A DNA stretch of 64,000 nt from Halorhabdus tiamatea SARL4B (GCF_000470655.1 NC_021921.1:1798001-1862000); one strand, 5' to 3'. Positions 1 through 8,823 are shown, numbered from the stretch's first letter. Numbers and translations: made by a program. Notes: generated from the letters alone by a model not told the origin.

Positions 1-1
1 T

Positions 2-643
2 TCCACGAGCACGATCCGTGGGTATATCTCAACCGTAGCAAACGCGCTCGCTCACCACCATGAACGTGATCCAGAGATACTAACATACGAAATCGCTTCG
101 GCGCTATGTGCCTCGCCAGAGTCAGAACTTCAGGGGCTGGGTCATCAGATCGTCGATGGATCCAAAAATGAAGACGAACAGAATCGGGTACCACGCTTCC
201 TTACCAATCTTCGACAGCGTCACTTCGGAACCCGTACGCACGCTTACGTCGAGCTCCTTGTGGACACAAAAGGTCGGCCCGAGCAAATTCGACAAATCGA
301 TCTCGCAGATATTGACCTCGAGCGCAGTTCTGTGAATGTAGGTGTTCCCGACACCCACCTAGTGAGTGCAGCCGGATTGGTTACCGAACGCGTTACTCGC
401 CTCACTGCCACGACAGTTGACGCCGTAGAAACGTACATCGAATACGAGCGCCCCGATGTTGGCGACGACAATGAACGGCCAGTTTTCTCAACACACCAGG
501 GGCGCGTGAATCCCGCTACTTTGCGTCGCTCGATCAAGCAGATAAATGGGAACAGTTCACCTGAATCGGCCGATGAATCGCGACCAGTCGTTCCCCATGA
601 AATCTGGCAGTACGCGATGTCCACGATTCTCGAACAACGATGA
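2..643 (+). CDS. Tyrosine recombinase-like protein, 5' end outside window, catalytically incomplete
   Basis: The frame is open from the first bases of the window, so the true start lies upstream. The N-terminal part reads like the core-binding domain of haloarchaeal integrases (STIRGYISTVANAL), followed by the start of the catalytic domain with a plausible first Arg in KGRPEQIRQIDLAD. The C-terminus is abnormal: where active relatives have HxxR and, further on, a Tyr nucleophile, this protein has HEIWQYAMSTILEQR and stops, so box II Arg is Trp and the Tyr is absent. It overlaps the next, complete recombinase by ATGA. It may be an inactive accessory subunit or a decayed integrase. Confidence 0.7.
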   Translation, partial: STSTIRGYISTVANALAHHHERDPEILTYEIASALCASPESELQGLGHQIVDGSKNEDEQNRVPRFLTNLRQRHFGTRTHAYVELLVDTKGRPEQIRQIDLADIDLERSSVNVGVPDTHLVSAAGLVTERVTRLTATTVDAVETYIEYERPDVGDDNERPVFSTHQGRVNPATLRRSIKQINGNSSPESADESRPVVPHEIWQYAMSTILEQR

Positions 644-1767
644 CAGAATCCATAGCCGACGTCCTGGCAGACGTCAACGATCCAGAAACGGTCGAGAAAG
701 TGCTCAAACTGTCCCAAAGCGATCGCACTGCCGATGGACAGACCGATCCATCGGAGATGCCGACCCTTCAGGAACTCTACGACCGGTACCTCGCACGGAG
801 ACGTGACCGGAGCCCGGCGACGAGAGCCCAGTATCGTCGGACACTTCCAAAGTTCATCGAATTCGCCAAAAACGAGGGCGTCACCACACCAGCAGGTATT
901 TCGACTTCGCTGATCGACGCGTACGTCGATCAACTCCAGGAGCAGTACGATACCGACTCGACGATCCTCACCTATACGAAGAACGTCCGCAGTTGGCTGC
1001 GGTGGCTCAACAGGCGCGATCAGTGTGAGGACGCAGTCTACCAGATCCTCGACGAGGACGAACTCGGACTCAATCCGCGGGCCCGTGACGAAGCACTCCC
1101 GGTAGGGGAGGCAAACACCATTCTCGGGAAACTTCGTCGCCAGCGGCGTGGCTCACTGAAGCACGCGCTTCTCGAACTGCTCTGGAACGCCGGCTTGCGT
1201 CTCGGCGGTGCGCACTCGCTAGATATCCGGGACTTCGATCCCGCCAACAGCGAGGTCCGGCTGAGACATCGGCCTCAAAGTGGGACCCGACTAAAGAACG
1301 GGAGTGAAGACGAGAACACGGCTGGGGACGGCGAACGCAACGTCGCACTCTGCGATCAGGCCGTGGAAGCCATCGAGTGGTATCTCGATCACGAACGTCC
1401 AAACGTGACGGACGAATTTGGCCGAGAACCGCTGTTTGCAACGACCCACGGGCGCGCAACTCGATCGACACTCCGTCGTCGGGTCTACGAGGCGACGAGC
1501 TGCCGCTGGCGATCAGATAGTTCCGCAGACTGCTCCTGCGATGGAAGCTGTGATCCCGATTCGGACATCTGCGATTACTCTTACTACCCACATGCGATCC
1601 GTCGTGGCGCGATCGTCCGCCATCTCAGCGGGGGTCTCCAACCCGCGATCGCAAGCGAGCGGTTCGACGTTTCGATCAAGACGATCCGGAAGCACTACGA
1701 TCCGCGAACAAAGCGTAGGCGGAAGGAAGATCGATCAAACGCGGTCAAGAGTGCGTGGAAGGGCTGA
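640..1767 (+). CDS. Tyrosine recombinase/integrase
   Basis: This 375-residue site-specific recombinase cuts and rejoins DNA through a 3'-phosphotyrosine. It has an N-terminal SAM-like core-binding domain (about residues 45-130) and a catalytic domain with Arg in AGLRLGGAHSL, an HAIRRGAI box (HxxR) near residue 325 and the nucleophile Tyr in RKHYDPR near 352. Between them lies a Cys-rich insert (CRWRS...CSCDGSCDPDSDIC), typical of haloarchaeal integrases and probably metal-binding. The start is set by the ATGA overlap with the truncated recombinase upstream, implying coupled translation. It probably mobilised part of this accessory region; no tRNA or obvious att repeat is adjacent. Confidence 0.88.
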   Translation: MTESIADVLADVNDPETVEKVLKLSQSDRTADGQTDPSEMPTLQELYDRYLARRRDRSPATRAQYRRTLPKFIEFAKNEGVTTPAGISTSLIDAYVDQLQEQYDTDSTILTYTKNVRSWLRWLNRRDQCEDAVYQILDEDELGLNPRARDEALPVGEANTILGKLRRQRRGSLKHALLELLWNAGLRLGGAHSLDIRDFDPANSEVRLRHRPQSGTRLKNGSEDENTAGDGERNVALCDQAVEAIEWYLDHERPNVTDEFGREPLFATTHGRATRSTLRRRVYEATSCRWRSDSSADCSCDGSCDPDSDICDYSYYPHAIRRGAIVRHLSGGLQPAIASERFDVSIKTIRKHYDPRTKRRRKEDRSNAVKSAWKG

Positions 1768-1790
1768 CTCTCACAGAATACGTCAGCCAG

Positions 1791-2306
1791 TCAGTCCTCT
1801 CGATCCGTTTCGTGAGACTCGCGGTTCCACTCGCCGCGTCGGGATGGCGGATAGATGTGTCCTCGACGAACCCACCGAGCATACAATTCAAGCATTCGTG
1901 CTGCCGCATCCCTGCTGGCACCGTCGTACTGAGCCACCGAGAGTCCTTCTTCGATATTCGACCTGAGTGCCACGAGCTCATCGTTTTCAAGTATTTCAGG
2001 GCTGCTATCACAATCGCTCCTATTGTCACCGGTCCCGACGGCCGGTGGTGTCTCCCACTCGAAGAGAGCGACAACCTCGTTGAGACGTTGTTTGACTCGC
2101 TCAGTGTACTGATGGGCTCGTTCGATATCGTCTCTGTCCGGCCGCTCTCCGCGCTCCAACGGAGTCGCGACGTCGGAAGCCGGATCTACCAGATTGCGCA
2201 TGTGGCTCGACGAGTCGTCGCCTGGATACGCGAGAGCAGCTGCTAATTGCTCACAGGCGAGCGATGTCGCGCGCTCCCTATCGACCGGCGCGTCCGTCAC
2301 AGGCAC
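1791..2306 (-). CDS. Hypothetical acidic protein
   Basis: The protein has 171 residues and faces the integrase convergently with 23 bp between stop codons. It is acidic and helical in appearance (long Glu/Asp/Arg-rich runs such as RAHQYTERVKQRLNEVV), with no signal peptide or membrane segment. Codon use and amino-acid composition are haloarchaeal and the frame is much cleaner than its alternatives, so I consider it real. I do not recognise a family. Its position next to integrases suggests an accessory, element-borne gene. Confidence 0.55.
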   Translation of the reverse strand: MPVTDAPVDRERATSLACEQLAAALAYPGDDSSSHMRNLVDPASDVATPLERGERPDRDDIERAHQYTERVKQRLNEVVALFEWETPPAVGTGDNRSDCDSSPEILENDELVALRSNIEEGLSVAQYDGASRDAAARMLELYARWVRRGHIYPPSRRGEWNRESHETDRED

Positions 2307-2404
2307 ACCCCCCAGTCTGTCGCGGCTTGATTCCGAGAAAGGCGACCTCTACCGACTTCCAGGAACTGGTCGTTGAACGCATGCGGTCATCCCATTGGCT
2401 CGAT

Positions 2405-2506
2405 ACGATACTCGCGGCGGAATCCTGAAGTCCGCTAGCTTCGTTAGCTGGCATGCTTCGTGTGCTCCACGAAGCGCGGGGTCGGTGCCTCGACACCGGC
2501 CTCATT
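2405..2506 (-). mobile_element. Possible right-end remnant of an IS200/IS605-type TnpB element
   Basis: On the minus strand 2506-2444 reads EAGVEAPTPRFVEHTKHAS followed by TAA, which looks like the tail of a haloarchaeal TnpB-like protein. It is directly followed by a short hairpin (2434-2448, GCTA...TAGC arms), the arrangement seen at right ends of this family. The frame is closed by a stop immediately upstream, so only a vestige is left. I rely on memory of the family's tail and cannot confirm it. The remainder of 2307-2909 is AT-richer and holds only short coding-like scraps (for example minus 2278-2535 and plus around 2640-2705). Confidence 0.22.
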
Positions 2507-2909
2507 TCAGAGTTCCCGCGCCTCACATTGTTCAAATGCTGCCTAGGGGTATATAAATTAGAGTCGAATGTTGCGGCTAACGACCTGTTGATTGACTCCT
2601 GTTGAACTGAATAGAAACCGTATTGGAACGTTTCATTTGTACGTCAACGCAAGCGAACTACGGCACGACAACAAGTACCCGGCGAGGTTCGACGTCGTGG
2701 AGTAAATCCAGCACAAAAACGACGACGAAGATCACGAATAGACCAGTTTGAATTGCCAGAGGAACAGGTTCAGGATTTGCTGAGTCGACGATTATAAAAT
2801 AGCTAGCTGTGGTTTAATTCTATAGTTTTAAGGGTTGATCACATTCTCGATAGTGGAGACCTACGTGTATTTCAGAAGCTATTAAAACAATAACAAACAT
2901 GATGCTTAT

Positions 2910-3749
2910 ATGCACGCTAGCTACACGCGAAGAGAGCTTATCGCAAGCGGGTCCGCAGGAGCAATAGTGGCGGTCGCCGGTTGTTCGGAGTCGGAAAGCG
3001 ACCCAACTGACAGTAAATCTTTAGAAGGAAATGACGAGCCTAGTCAGCAGAGTGTCTTCCAAGAGATCGATATCGGAACTGATCTCTCAATCACCGTTGA
3101 ACAATCGAATGTAGAGAAGGTGCGTATCGCTGGCCCTGACGGATCCATGATGGCACAGGAGTCACCCGGAGAAATGGATAACACCGTCACTATAGACCTC
3201 CTTTCGGGCTACACCCCAGGCCAACACGCGATCGAGGCGGTGGACTCACAGGAAGAAGTAATCGACACCGAGACAGTCACGATCGAACCTGAAATTAATT
3301 TCACCGGGTTTGGGTTTGATAAAGAGTATGAAAAACTGCGTCAGCAGGACACTAGTTGGGATTCGAGACCTGTGTTCCACGTGGAAAACACGGGGAACGG
3401 TCCCGAAAAAATCTTTCAGATCCATGCGAGTGGTGAGTATGTCTCGGGAAGATATGCACCGTCATTTGTCGTCGAATTTGACGAACCGTTTGAGGAGTAC
3501 ATCATAACCCAAGATGATGAAGGGGTAACTATCGCTCCCGGCGAAACAAAGCGGATTCGTGTAGAGAAGGAGCTTGTTAAGTTTGACACGCCTTGTGAAA
3601 AAGGCCTGATGTTTGATTTCACAGCTGACATGCTTGCGAGTGATGACGAAGAGTTCTCGGGTGTCGTTAGTAGTGCAGAACCGATATCTGGTTCTAATCG
3701 TGATCCGTCACTCAGAATCCGCTGTGAGGTCGACAGCGAAATCCAATAA
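2910..3749 (+). CDS. Tat-exported lipoprotein of unknown function
   Basis: The 279-residue protein begins with a twin-arginine signal (YTRRELIASGSAGA) ending in a lipobox AVAGC at residue 25, so it should be exported folded through Tat and anchored to the outer face of the membrane by a lipid on Cys. The mature part is a low-complexity acidic linker (SESESDPTDS) followed by about 230 residues that look beta-rich (alternating short hydrophobic strands, no transmembrane segment). No catalytic motif is visible. Base composition is lower in GC than in the core genes of the window, in keeping with the accessory setting. Chosen start is the ATG that gives a compact Tat leader. Confidence 0.75.
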   Translation: MHASYTRRELIASGSAGAIVAVAGCSESESDPTDSKSLEGNDEPSQQSVFQEIDIGTDLSITVEQSNVEKVRIAGPDGSMMAQESPGEMDNTVTIDLLSGYTPGQHAIEAVDSQEEVIDTETVTIEPEINFTGFGFDKEYEKLRQQDTSWDSRPVFHVENTGNGPEKIFQIHASGEYVSGRYAPSFVVEFDEPFEEYIITQDDEGVTIAPGETKRIRVEKELVKFDTPCEKGLMFDFTADMLASDDEEFSGVVSSAEPISGSNRDPSLRIRCEVDSEIQ

Positions 3750-4203
3750 TTGGGTCGAATACGTCCCGCGACTAAGTATTTACAACGTGAGCAAGTAACA
3801 CAAGAATTGGCTGTGAGCGAGTGCAACTTTGTATTCAGAATGTATAGATCTATATAACACGTATATAAGATACTCACCTTGTATTCAGCAACCAACTCTC
3901 GAACACTTCGCAAACTGGTTAAACTCTCGGTGGTCATTACACCACGCATCGAGCAGGTGATCTTGCCCAATTGTTTCAAAAATATATCATTTTGTAAACC
4001 GGTCTACGATAGCCCATTCAGATTGTGATCTGAGGGTGAATCAGCGAACGTCATCTAATCCCTAGTTAGTACGTAGAAGGGCATATACCAGATATTTCTG
4101 GCCGCTTCATTGCGATGGTGGTGTGTGTCTGTGCGTCTCTCCGTTACGACTGAACAATAGCTTTTAAAGAGATAAAATACCATTAAATTACTGAATTATT
4201 ATA
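3750..4203. other. AT-rich intergenic region
   Basis: No credible gene is present in this 450-bp gap. It contains a 10-bp direct repeat TTGTATTCAG (about 3830 and 3879) flanking an AT-rich, partly palindromic stretch (ATAGATCTATATAAC...TATATAAG), which could be a promoter or operator. Its low GC contrasts with the rest of the window and suggests acquired DNA. Confidence 0.4.
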
Positions 4204-5214
4204 CTACTCTGGCAGATATCGCCGACGTTGTTGAAGTTTCTCTTTCGCCGACCGCTGGTCGTAGTGACGTTCCAATACATCCATGCCGACGTCCATACGG
4301 TCGCTCACGACCTTCTCCGGCGTGTCCTGTTGCAGGTGGTACGTGATCGCCCCGCGACGGAACGGATGTGGACTCATCGCTGAGGGACAGGCGTACGCGC
4401 GGGCAGTCGAGAGAGCCTCGCAGGCTTCCTCGTCTCTGTCGTGTGGGCACTCGTTCGAGTACACACACGGGCGAGTGTACTGGTAGGCGATCGTCCGTCC
4501 GCGGTTCTTGCTCAGTCGAGCCCGTCGCGTCGCGAACAGTGGCAATCGCCCGTAATCATCCTCGACGCCCGGGTGGTTCACCTCGAGCCAGTCGTCGAGG
4601 ACAGTACAGACTCGCTCGGACAGGGCGACGAAACGCTCGCTATGTGCGCCGTTCTTCAACGGCGTCCCATCGGCAGGACGGTGAACCAGATCCAGATACT
4701 GTTCGTCGGCATCGTAGTCCTCCACGTCGAGGCTGATCGCCGCACCGATCCGCAGCCCTGTATGCCAAAGGACCGAAAGCAGTGCGTGTTCCAGCGTAGC
4801 GTAGCGATATCGGTCGAGATGTTCGAGGATCTGTTTGGCACGGTCGGGATTGACGAGTTCGTCACGGGCGTCCTCCGCCGTCGTCCGCGGGAGAATGATC
4901 TTTTCGTCCATCCCGGGCTCGACCCCATCGACGCTCGCACAGAATCGGAGGAAGATTCTTAGCGTCGCGAGTTGCCCCTTCATAGTCGCTGTAGCAAGGT
5001 CGTCCCCGTTTCGTCGGTCGACACGGAAGCGATGAACGTCTCGTCCGGAGAGTTCGTTCAGGTTCTCGATGCCGTCCTGGTCGCACCAGTCCACAAATTG
5101 CTGGAGTCGGTAGCCGTGGGACTGGATCGTCGCGGCAGCGAGTTCGTTGCGTCGCTCGTCGAGGTACATCTGTCGGGCGGTCGCCGGGTCGAGTGGATCA
5201 AGATCAGTGGACAT
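4204..5214 (-). CDS. Tyrosine recombinase/integrase
   Basis: This 336-residue recombinase has the full architecture: N-terminal core-binding domain (residues about 8-95, TIQSHGYRLQQFVDWC) and catalytic domain with Arg in TGLRIGAAISLDVED, HPFRRGA (HxxR) near residue 295 and the Tyr nucleophile in RHYDQR near 321. The Cys-rich insert between them (CVYSNECPHDRDEEACEAL...CPSAMS) is conserved with the 640-1767 enzyme, so the two are homologous but clearly diverged. It probably belongs to a different element from the pair at the start of the window. An ORF immediately upstream on the same strand overlaps its start by 11 bp. Confidence 0.9.
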   Translation of the reverse strand: MSTDLDPLDPATARQMYLDERRNELAAATIQSHGYRLQQFVDWCDQDGIENLNELSGRDVHRFRVDRRNGDDLATATMKGQLATLRIFLRFCASVDGVEPGMDEKIILPRTTAEDARDELVNPDRAKQILEHLDRYRYATLEHALLSVLWHTGLRIGAAISLDVEDYDADEQYLDLVHRPADGTPLKNGAHSERFVALSERVCTVLDDWLEVNHPGVEDDYGRLPLFATRRARLSKNRGRTIAYQYTRPCVYSNECPHDRDEEACEALSTARAYACPSAMSPHPFRRGAITYHLQQDTPEKVVSDRMDVGMDVLERHYDQRSAKEKLQQRRRYLPE

Positions 5215-5509
5215 GTGAACGCTCTGGCGAAACCGGACGTTGTTGCACCCGAGTGCTCACGGGCACGAGGTCCGCGTTCGCGCCAAACTGGTGATTCTCG
5301 AGGTTCGCCACGTGGACGTCCGATTTGCGCTTGTTCGAATGCTCGAACCGAGCCATGAAGATCAATCGCCGGTTGTGGCCTTCGTTGGCTCGTTCGATTC
5401 TGACGGTACGGAGTTCGGCGTGCGCTAATGACGGCGGTTCCTTTGCAAGAACGACCTCATCCGGCAGTCCGTCGCAGGCAGAGACGTGGACACCTGACTC
5501 CCAAAACAA
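5204..5509 (-). CDS. Small hypothetical protein upstream of integrase
   Basis: A 101-residue frame ends 11 bp inside the start of the 4204-5214 integrase, so the two would be transcribed together. Composition is neutral (several His, Arg and Asn), unlike typical acidic haloarchaeal proteins, and I recognise no motif. It may be a genuine small gene of the integrated element, for example an excisionase-like partner, or a decayed fragment. Only the position argues for function. Confidence 0.33.
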   Translation of the reverse strand: MFWESGVHVSACDGLPDEVVLAKEPPSLAHAELRTVRIERANEGHNRRLIFMARFEHSNKRKSDVHVANLENHQFGANADLVPVSTRVQQRPVSPERSHVH

Positions 5510-5596
5510 TCGTATGAGGACACTATACGCTCCATTGATGTTCTACACCACAACACCCATATTAATGTGGTTGATAACATCATACGTCGATAGCAC

Positions 5597-5852
5597 CCGG
5601 AAACGACGTTCGTGTGTTGGAGGGCACGGAATGACTTCGACGACGGTAGCGTCTTCCGTGTCCCTGTGCTGTCTGTGCCAGAGTCTGAGAAGTTTCCGGA
5701 TGGGACCAGGTAAGTCTCCACTACGGCACCAGAGATGGCGTGACGTACGTTACGATCACTGCCACGGTGTCCACGAACGACACACACGAAAAGGACTCGA
5801 CGAAGACTACGACTTCTCTGGCTACGACAACATGGAGAACCAGTTTGTATAG
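5597..5852 (+). pseudogene. Frameshifted TumE-like (DUF6516) toxin gene
   Basis: Joining frames gives a recognisable DUF6516/TumE-like protein. The stretch NDFDDGSVFRVPVL...ESEKFPDGTR (5630-5711) is in one frame, SLHYGTRDGVTYV in a second, and RYDHCHGVHERHTRKG...DYDFSGYDNMENQFV in a third, ending at 5852. At least two small indels therefore break it. The RYDN/H...HERHT core matches the intact homologue at 22005-22310 (RYDNAHERTKGHERHT). It sits 34 bp before an intact HTH gene in the same order as the intact pair, so this is a decayed toxin beside a surviving antitoxin-like gene. Confidence 0.7.
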
Positions 5853-5886
5853 CGGCCGAACAACACTGCGACAAAATCACCAACTC

Positions 5887-6291
5887 ATGACCCGAAACAC
5901 GCTCATCGTGACTGTCGAATCGATCAGTACCGTCCAACAGCGCACCCGTAACGCGTTCGACCAGGCGCTCGCCGAGGATGTCTCGGCTGAAGAGGCCCCA
6001 CAGCGGCTTAGCTTCGAAACGACCGATCAGCTAGCACAGGTCTTTACACCGCGGGCGATCGACCTGCTACAGGCGATCGCAGAGGGCGAGCCGGTGAGCA
6101 TCCGTGAGGCCGCTCGGCTGGTTGACCGGGACATCAAGCAGGTGTCCGAGAACCTAGAGCGGCTCGAAGAGTATGGTATCGTTGAGTTCGTGGACAAGGG
6201 GCGAGCGAAGCAACCCATTGTTCACTACGACGAAATCGACATTCACCTCCCGCTTCGGGAGGCAACTGATCCAAATATAGCGCCGGCGTAA
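5887..6291 (+). CDS. HVO_A0114-like winged-helix protein (putative antitoxin)
   Basis: The 134-residue protein contains a winged helix-turn-helix at about residues 50-105 (IDLLQAIAEGEPVSIREAARLVDRD..QVSENLERLEEYGIVEFV), matching the haloarchaeal HVO_A0114-type DNA-binding family. The N-terminus lines up with a paralogue at 22332-22736. There the family member follows a TumE-like toxin gene; here the toxin is frameshifted, leaving the putative antitoxin intact. The ATG at 5887 was chosen because the homology begins there and residues upstream belong to the broken toxin. It probably binds DNA and autoregulates. Confidence 0.78.
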   Translation: MTRNTLIVTVESISTVQQRTRNAFDQALAEDVSAEEAPQRLSFETTDQLAQVFTPRAIDLLQAIAEGEPVSIREAARLVDRDIKQVSENLERLEEYGIVEFVDKGRAKQPIVHYDEIDIHLPLREATDPNIAPA

Positions 6292-6402
6292 CTCGGAACG
6301 GTGCAGAACCGAGAGCTAGCATGATCTCGTTCCAGTTAACAGCCGCAAGTCACAGGCCACCTACTCAGCTTGAACTGTTTGCCGAAAACTCGATATTCGT
6401 TA

Positions 6403-6436
6403 GTAGCTCCTGATTCACCATCACGGCCGTTCGTGC
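6403..6436 (+). repeat. Imperfect direct repeat, left copy
   Basis: The segment beginning GTAGCTCCTGATTCACCAT and ending around CACGGCCGTT recurs at 9454-9490 with one substitution and a 2-bp insertion. The copies bracket the block of nuclease-like genes at 6969-9350. They could be the ends of an inserted segment, or two remnants of the same lost gene. Confidence 0.45.
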
Positions 6437-6519
6437 CGACATACGCATAGATGATGCTCAAGACTGTTCTCCGAGTGACCCCATTCAACACTCGTAAACG
6501 AAGAAGAACCGACTGAAGC

Positions 6520-6624
6520 CTATTCGGCAAGTTCGTCGGAGAGGCCCCGATCCTTGTCGATAATGCGACGAACCCGGGCTAGGAGATTCCGTGAGAAATC
6601 GTCTGGTGATTCTTTCAGTCTCAT
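6520..6624 (-). CDS. Possible 34-residue ORF downstream of the Doc fragment
   Basis: ATG at 6624 to TAG at 6520 encodes MRLKESPDDFSRNLLARVRR and a short acidic tail, starting 40 bp after the Doc-like fragment on the same strand. It is well charged and helical in appearance but has no recognisable family. It may be a remnant. Confidence 0.22.
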   Translation of the reverse strand: MRLKESPDDFSRNLLARVRRIIDKDRGLSDELAE

Positions 6625-6664
6625 TGTACTATTTTACCCGGAGTGTTGACATTAATCTTTGCCA

Positions 6665-6970
6665 TTAAGGGTTTAGCTTCCCGTCATCGATTTCGCCATT
6701 GGAAAGCCACTCAGCGAGTTCTTCGGTTTCGAAGCGTTGGATATGCCGAAGAATTGTAGCGACACGTTCGGACTCCTGGACAGCTGGGCCCGTCCCGTGC
6801 TGATTCAGGGAAAGACGTGTCACTGTCCACGCTGTACGCTTGTTTCCGTCCTCGAAGAAATGCGCCGAGATTAGACGACGAAGCAGTGCAGCAGCTCGGA
6901 AAATAAATATTTCGACTGACACGTCCACGGGGAAAGGTCCTTTGGGTGGCTCCTCGCATCTATCGGTAAT
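6665..6970 (-). pseudogene. Fic/Doc toxin fragment, N-terminus missing
   Basis: Read from about 6970 downward, the minus strand encodes a Fic/Doc core: ISAHFFEDGNKRTAW carries the HxFx(D/E)GNKR loop that binds nucleotide and catalyses transfer to a target (Doc phosphorylates EF-Tu, Fic proteins AMPylate). The family's C-terminal helices follow (ILRHIQRFETEELAEWL) up to the stop at 6665. About 40 N-terminal residues expected for a full Doc are missing, and the DNA that should hold them is occupied by the start of the divergent gene at 6969. No Phd-like antitoxin is present. It is probably a truncated, dead toxin. Confidence 0.62.
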
Positions 6971-8057
6971 GTCATTGATCGGCTTCCGCCGCGAGGATGA
7001 CGAGATCGAGTATTTGGAGGAGGTGGAGTACAGCGAGGAACATCTAGAGGACGACCTACACAAGGTGATCCACAGTGATCCGAGGCTAGTGATGGGGACG
7101 CTCACGACCCGAGAGAACGTCGTTCTTGGGAGTAAGCTCCAGTTGCCGACCGGCAAGGAGCCGGATCTACTTGTTTGTGACAAACGCGGGACGCTCACGA
7201 CGATCGAGTTCAAACGCGACCGGTCGCCCCGATCTGCCGTGACCCAACTCTTTGATTATGCATCCTCACTGGCCCGGATGGACCAAGACGAGTTTTTCGA
7301 CCTCACCGACTACGAGTCTCTGGAGGAACTCTACGGGGCGTTCGATCACGAAGAAGACTCGGAGTTCGACATCGACGACTTCGAACGGGAGTTCACTGAG
7401 GGACTGGAGTCGCCCCAGCTCATGCTGGTCGCGTACACGATGACCGACGATGTCCGGCGAATGACGCGGTGGCTACGGGATGCACACGACCTGAAGATCA
7501 ACTGCGTCGAATTCGATTACTACGAGAAGAACGACGCCGAGATGTTCGTCCCGACGATCATCGGTGCCGACGAGACGCAAGAAATCAAAGAGCAGGAGGA
7601 GTCACCGAAACAGAAGAAGTATAGACGGTTCTTCGGCGAGGTGCTTGAACGATTTAAAGAAGAACTCCCCGGCGTCACCAGCAGGAGTGCCAGTAGCGAC
7701 AGCTGGCTCACGATTCCGGCCGGCCACACGGATGTCGAATTCGTGTGGCACTTCAAAGGGGATCCTGGCGACAAGGAGTTCCACGTCGTGATGAACTTCC
7801 AGTTTGACGAGTCCGCACAGAACGAGGAAATGCTTGAGACGATGCAGTCGGCGATCGAAGACCGTTCACTGGACATTTCCGGAGAGATCCACTCAGAAGA
7901 GTACGGCAGTAGCGGGTACACGCGACTCTATGTCAAACGTGAGGTGGGCCCACTGGACGACGCTCTGGAAGACGAGGATCTCAAAGTGTGGGCCGTTGAC
8001 CGGCTGGTGGAATTCCATGAACAACTGACGCCAGTTTTAAACGAGGAATTACAATAG
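6969..8057 (+). CDS. NucS-like PD-(D/E)XK nuclease-fold protein with DUF4268-like C-terminus
   Basis: The 362-residue soluble acidic protein has a RecB/NucS-type nuclease core at about residues 55-105: KEPDLLVCDKRGTLTTIEFKRDRSPR..VTQLFDYAS supplies Asp, the ExK pair (EFK) and the trailing Gln-Tyr helix of this superfamily. The second half (about 200-360, KYRRFFGEVLERFKEE onward) resembles DUF4268-like domains found with such nucleases. The chosen ATG at 6969 starts just before the conserved segment. It likely binds or cuts DNA and may act in defence or repair. It is followed by two further nuclease-like genes on the same strand. Confidence 0.72.
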   Translation: MSLIGFRREDDEIEYLEEVEYSEEHLEDDLHKVIHSDPRLVMGTLTTRENVVLGSKLQLPTGKEPDLLVCDKRGTLTTIEFKRDRSPRSAVTQLFDYASSLARMDQDEFFDLTDYESLEELYGAFDHEEDSEFDIDDFEREFTEGLESPQLMLVAYTMTDDVRRMTRWLRDAHDLKINCVEFDYYEKNDAEMFVPTIIGADETQEIKEQEESPKQKKYRRFFGEVLERFKEELPGVTSRSASSDSWLTIPAGHTDVEFVWHFKGDPGDKEFHVVMNFQFDESAQNEEMLETMQSAIEDRSLDISGEIHSEEYGSSGYTRLYVKREVGPLDDALEDEDLKVWAVDRLVEFHEQLTPVLNEELQ

Positions 8058-8172
8058 AACGGCGGGAAAGAATTGCCCTTAGTGATGGAAAGAACGTCTA
8101 CGCAGACTATGTTCGACGATGGATCGGAGATGTGGGGAGAATCTTTTGTCAGTTCCAGATCTTAAGTTCATC

Positions 8173-8823
8173 ATGTCCCGTATTCGTCAGGCTCTCGATC
8201 TCGCAATCGAGTCTACTGCAGAGTCGTTCCTGGAGAATCCAGCCAACTTTAGCGATGAGCGAGCCCTCGCTGAGGATATCCGTTCCCGATTGAATACACT
8301 ACTGCAACCAGTTTCTGTGGTTACTGTGATGGTTGAAGAGTCGTCGGGAGCGAAGGGAAATATCACGAACCACGAAGCATATACTGCGCACTATCGAGAA
8401 ACCACAGAGATTGATCGCGCACAGTGCGAGGTTGGAGGGAAAGCGTTCCCAATTGGCGGACAAGAACGGCTTGACATGGGTATTTTCTCGGACAGCATTG
8501 AGATTCGGGTTGTTGGCGGGACACAGGAGTTCAATCCGTCCGATCTGTCTACAGCACTCGAATTCAAGTACGTCAAGAACACGAACTACCTTCGTTACCG
8601 GCCCGACGACAAGGACAGCAAGTACCACGAAATTGCTGATGACATTAAACGGCTCGGGACTCTTTCCGGCCACATTGATTGCCGGTGCGTTGTCTTCTCT
8701 AACTACGACCTGTTTCGACGGGACAGGGATGCAGACGCCAAGCGGAGGCTGCTAGAGCTAGCTGATCAAAGTGGTGTAACTCTCCAATTCGTCTTGCCGG
8801 CTCCGCTCCAATCCTCAAGCTGA
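8173..8823 (+). CDS. Putative restriction-type PD-(D/E)XK protein
   Basis: A 216-residue protein. A helical N-terminus (LDLAIESTAESFLENPANF) leads to a core with LDMGIF (Asp) and, about 35 residues later, ALEFKYVKN (ExK), the spacing expected of a PD-(D/E)XK nuclease. The C-terminus has the alternating strand and helix pattern CRCVVFSNYDLFRRDR. I do not recognise a named family; the fold call is inference from the D...ExK pattern. ATG 8173 is preferred over an upstream in-frame start because homology-like sequence begins there. It lies 115 bp after the NucS-like gene and in the same direction. Confidence 0.55.
   Translation: MSRIRQALDLAIESTAESFLENPANFSDERALAEDIRSRLNTLLQPVSVVTVMVEESSGAKGNITNHEAYTAHYRETTEIDRAQCEVGGKAFPIGGQERLDMGIFSDSIEIRVVGGTQEFNPSDLSTALEFKYVKNTNYLRYRPDDKDSKYHEIADDIKRLGTLSGHIDCRCVVFSNYDLFRRDRDADAKRRLLELADQSGVTLQFVLPAPLQSSS

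Noticed and set aside
2278-2535. An 85-codon minus-strand frame
   Set aside because: No motif, basic composition, and a possible TnpB tail is read from a different frame in the same place.
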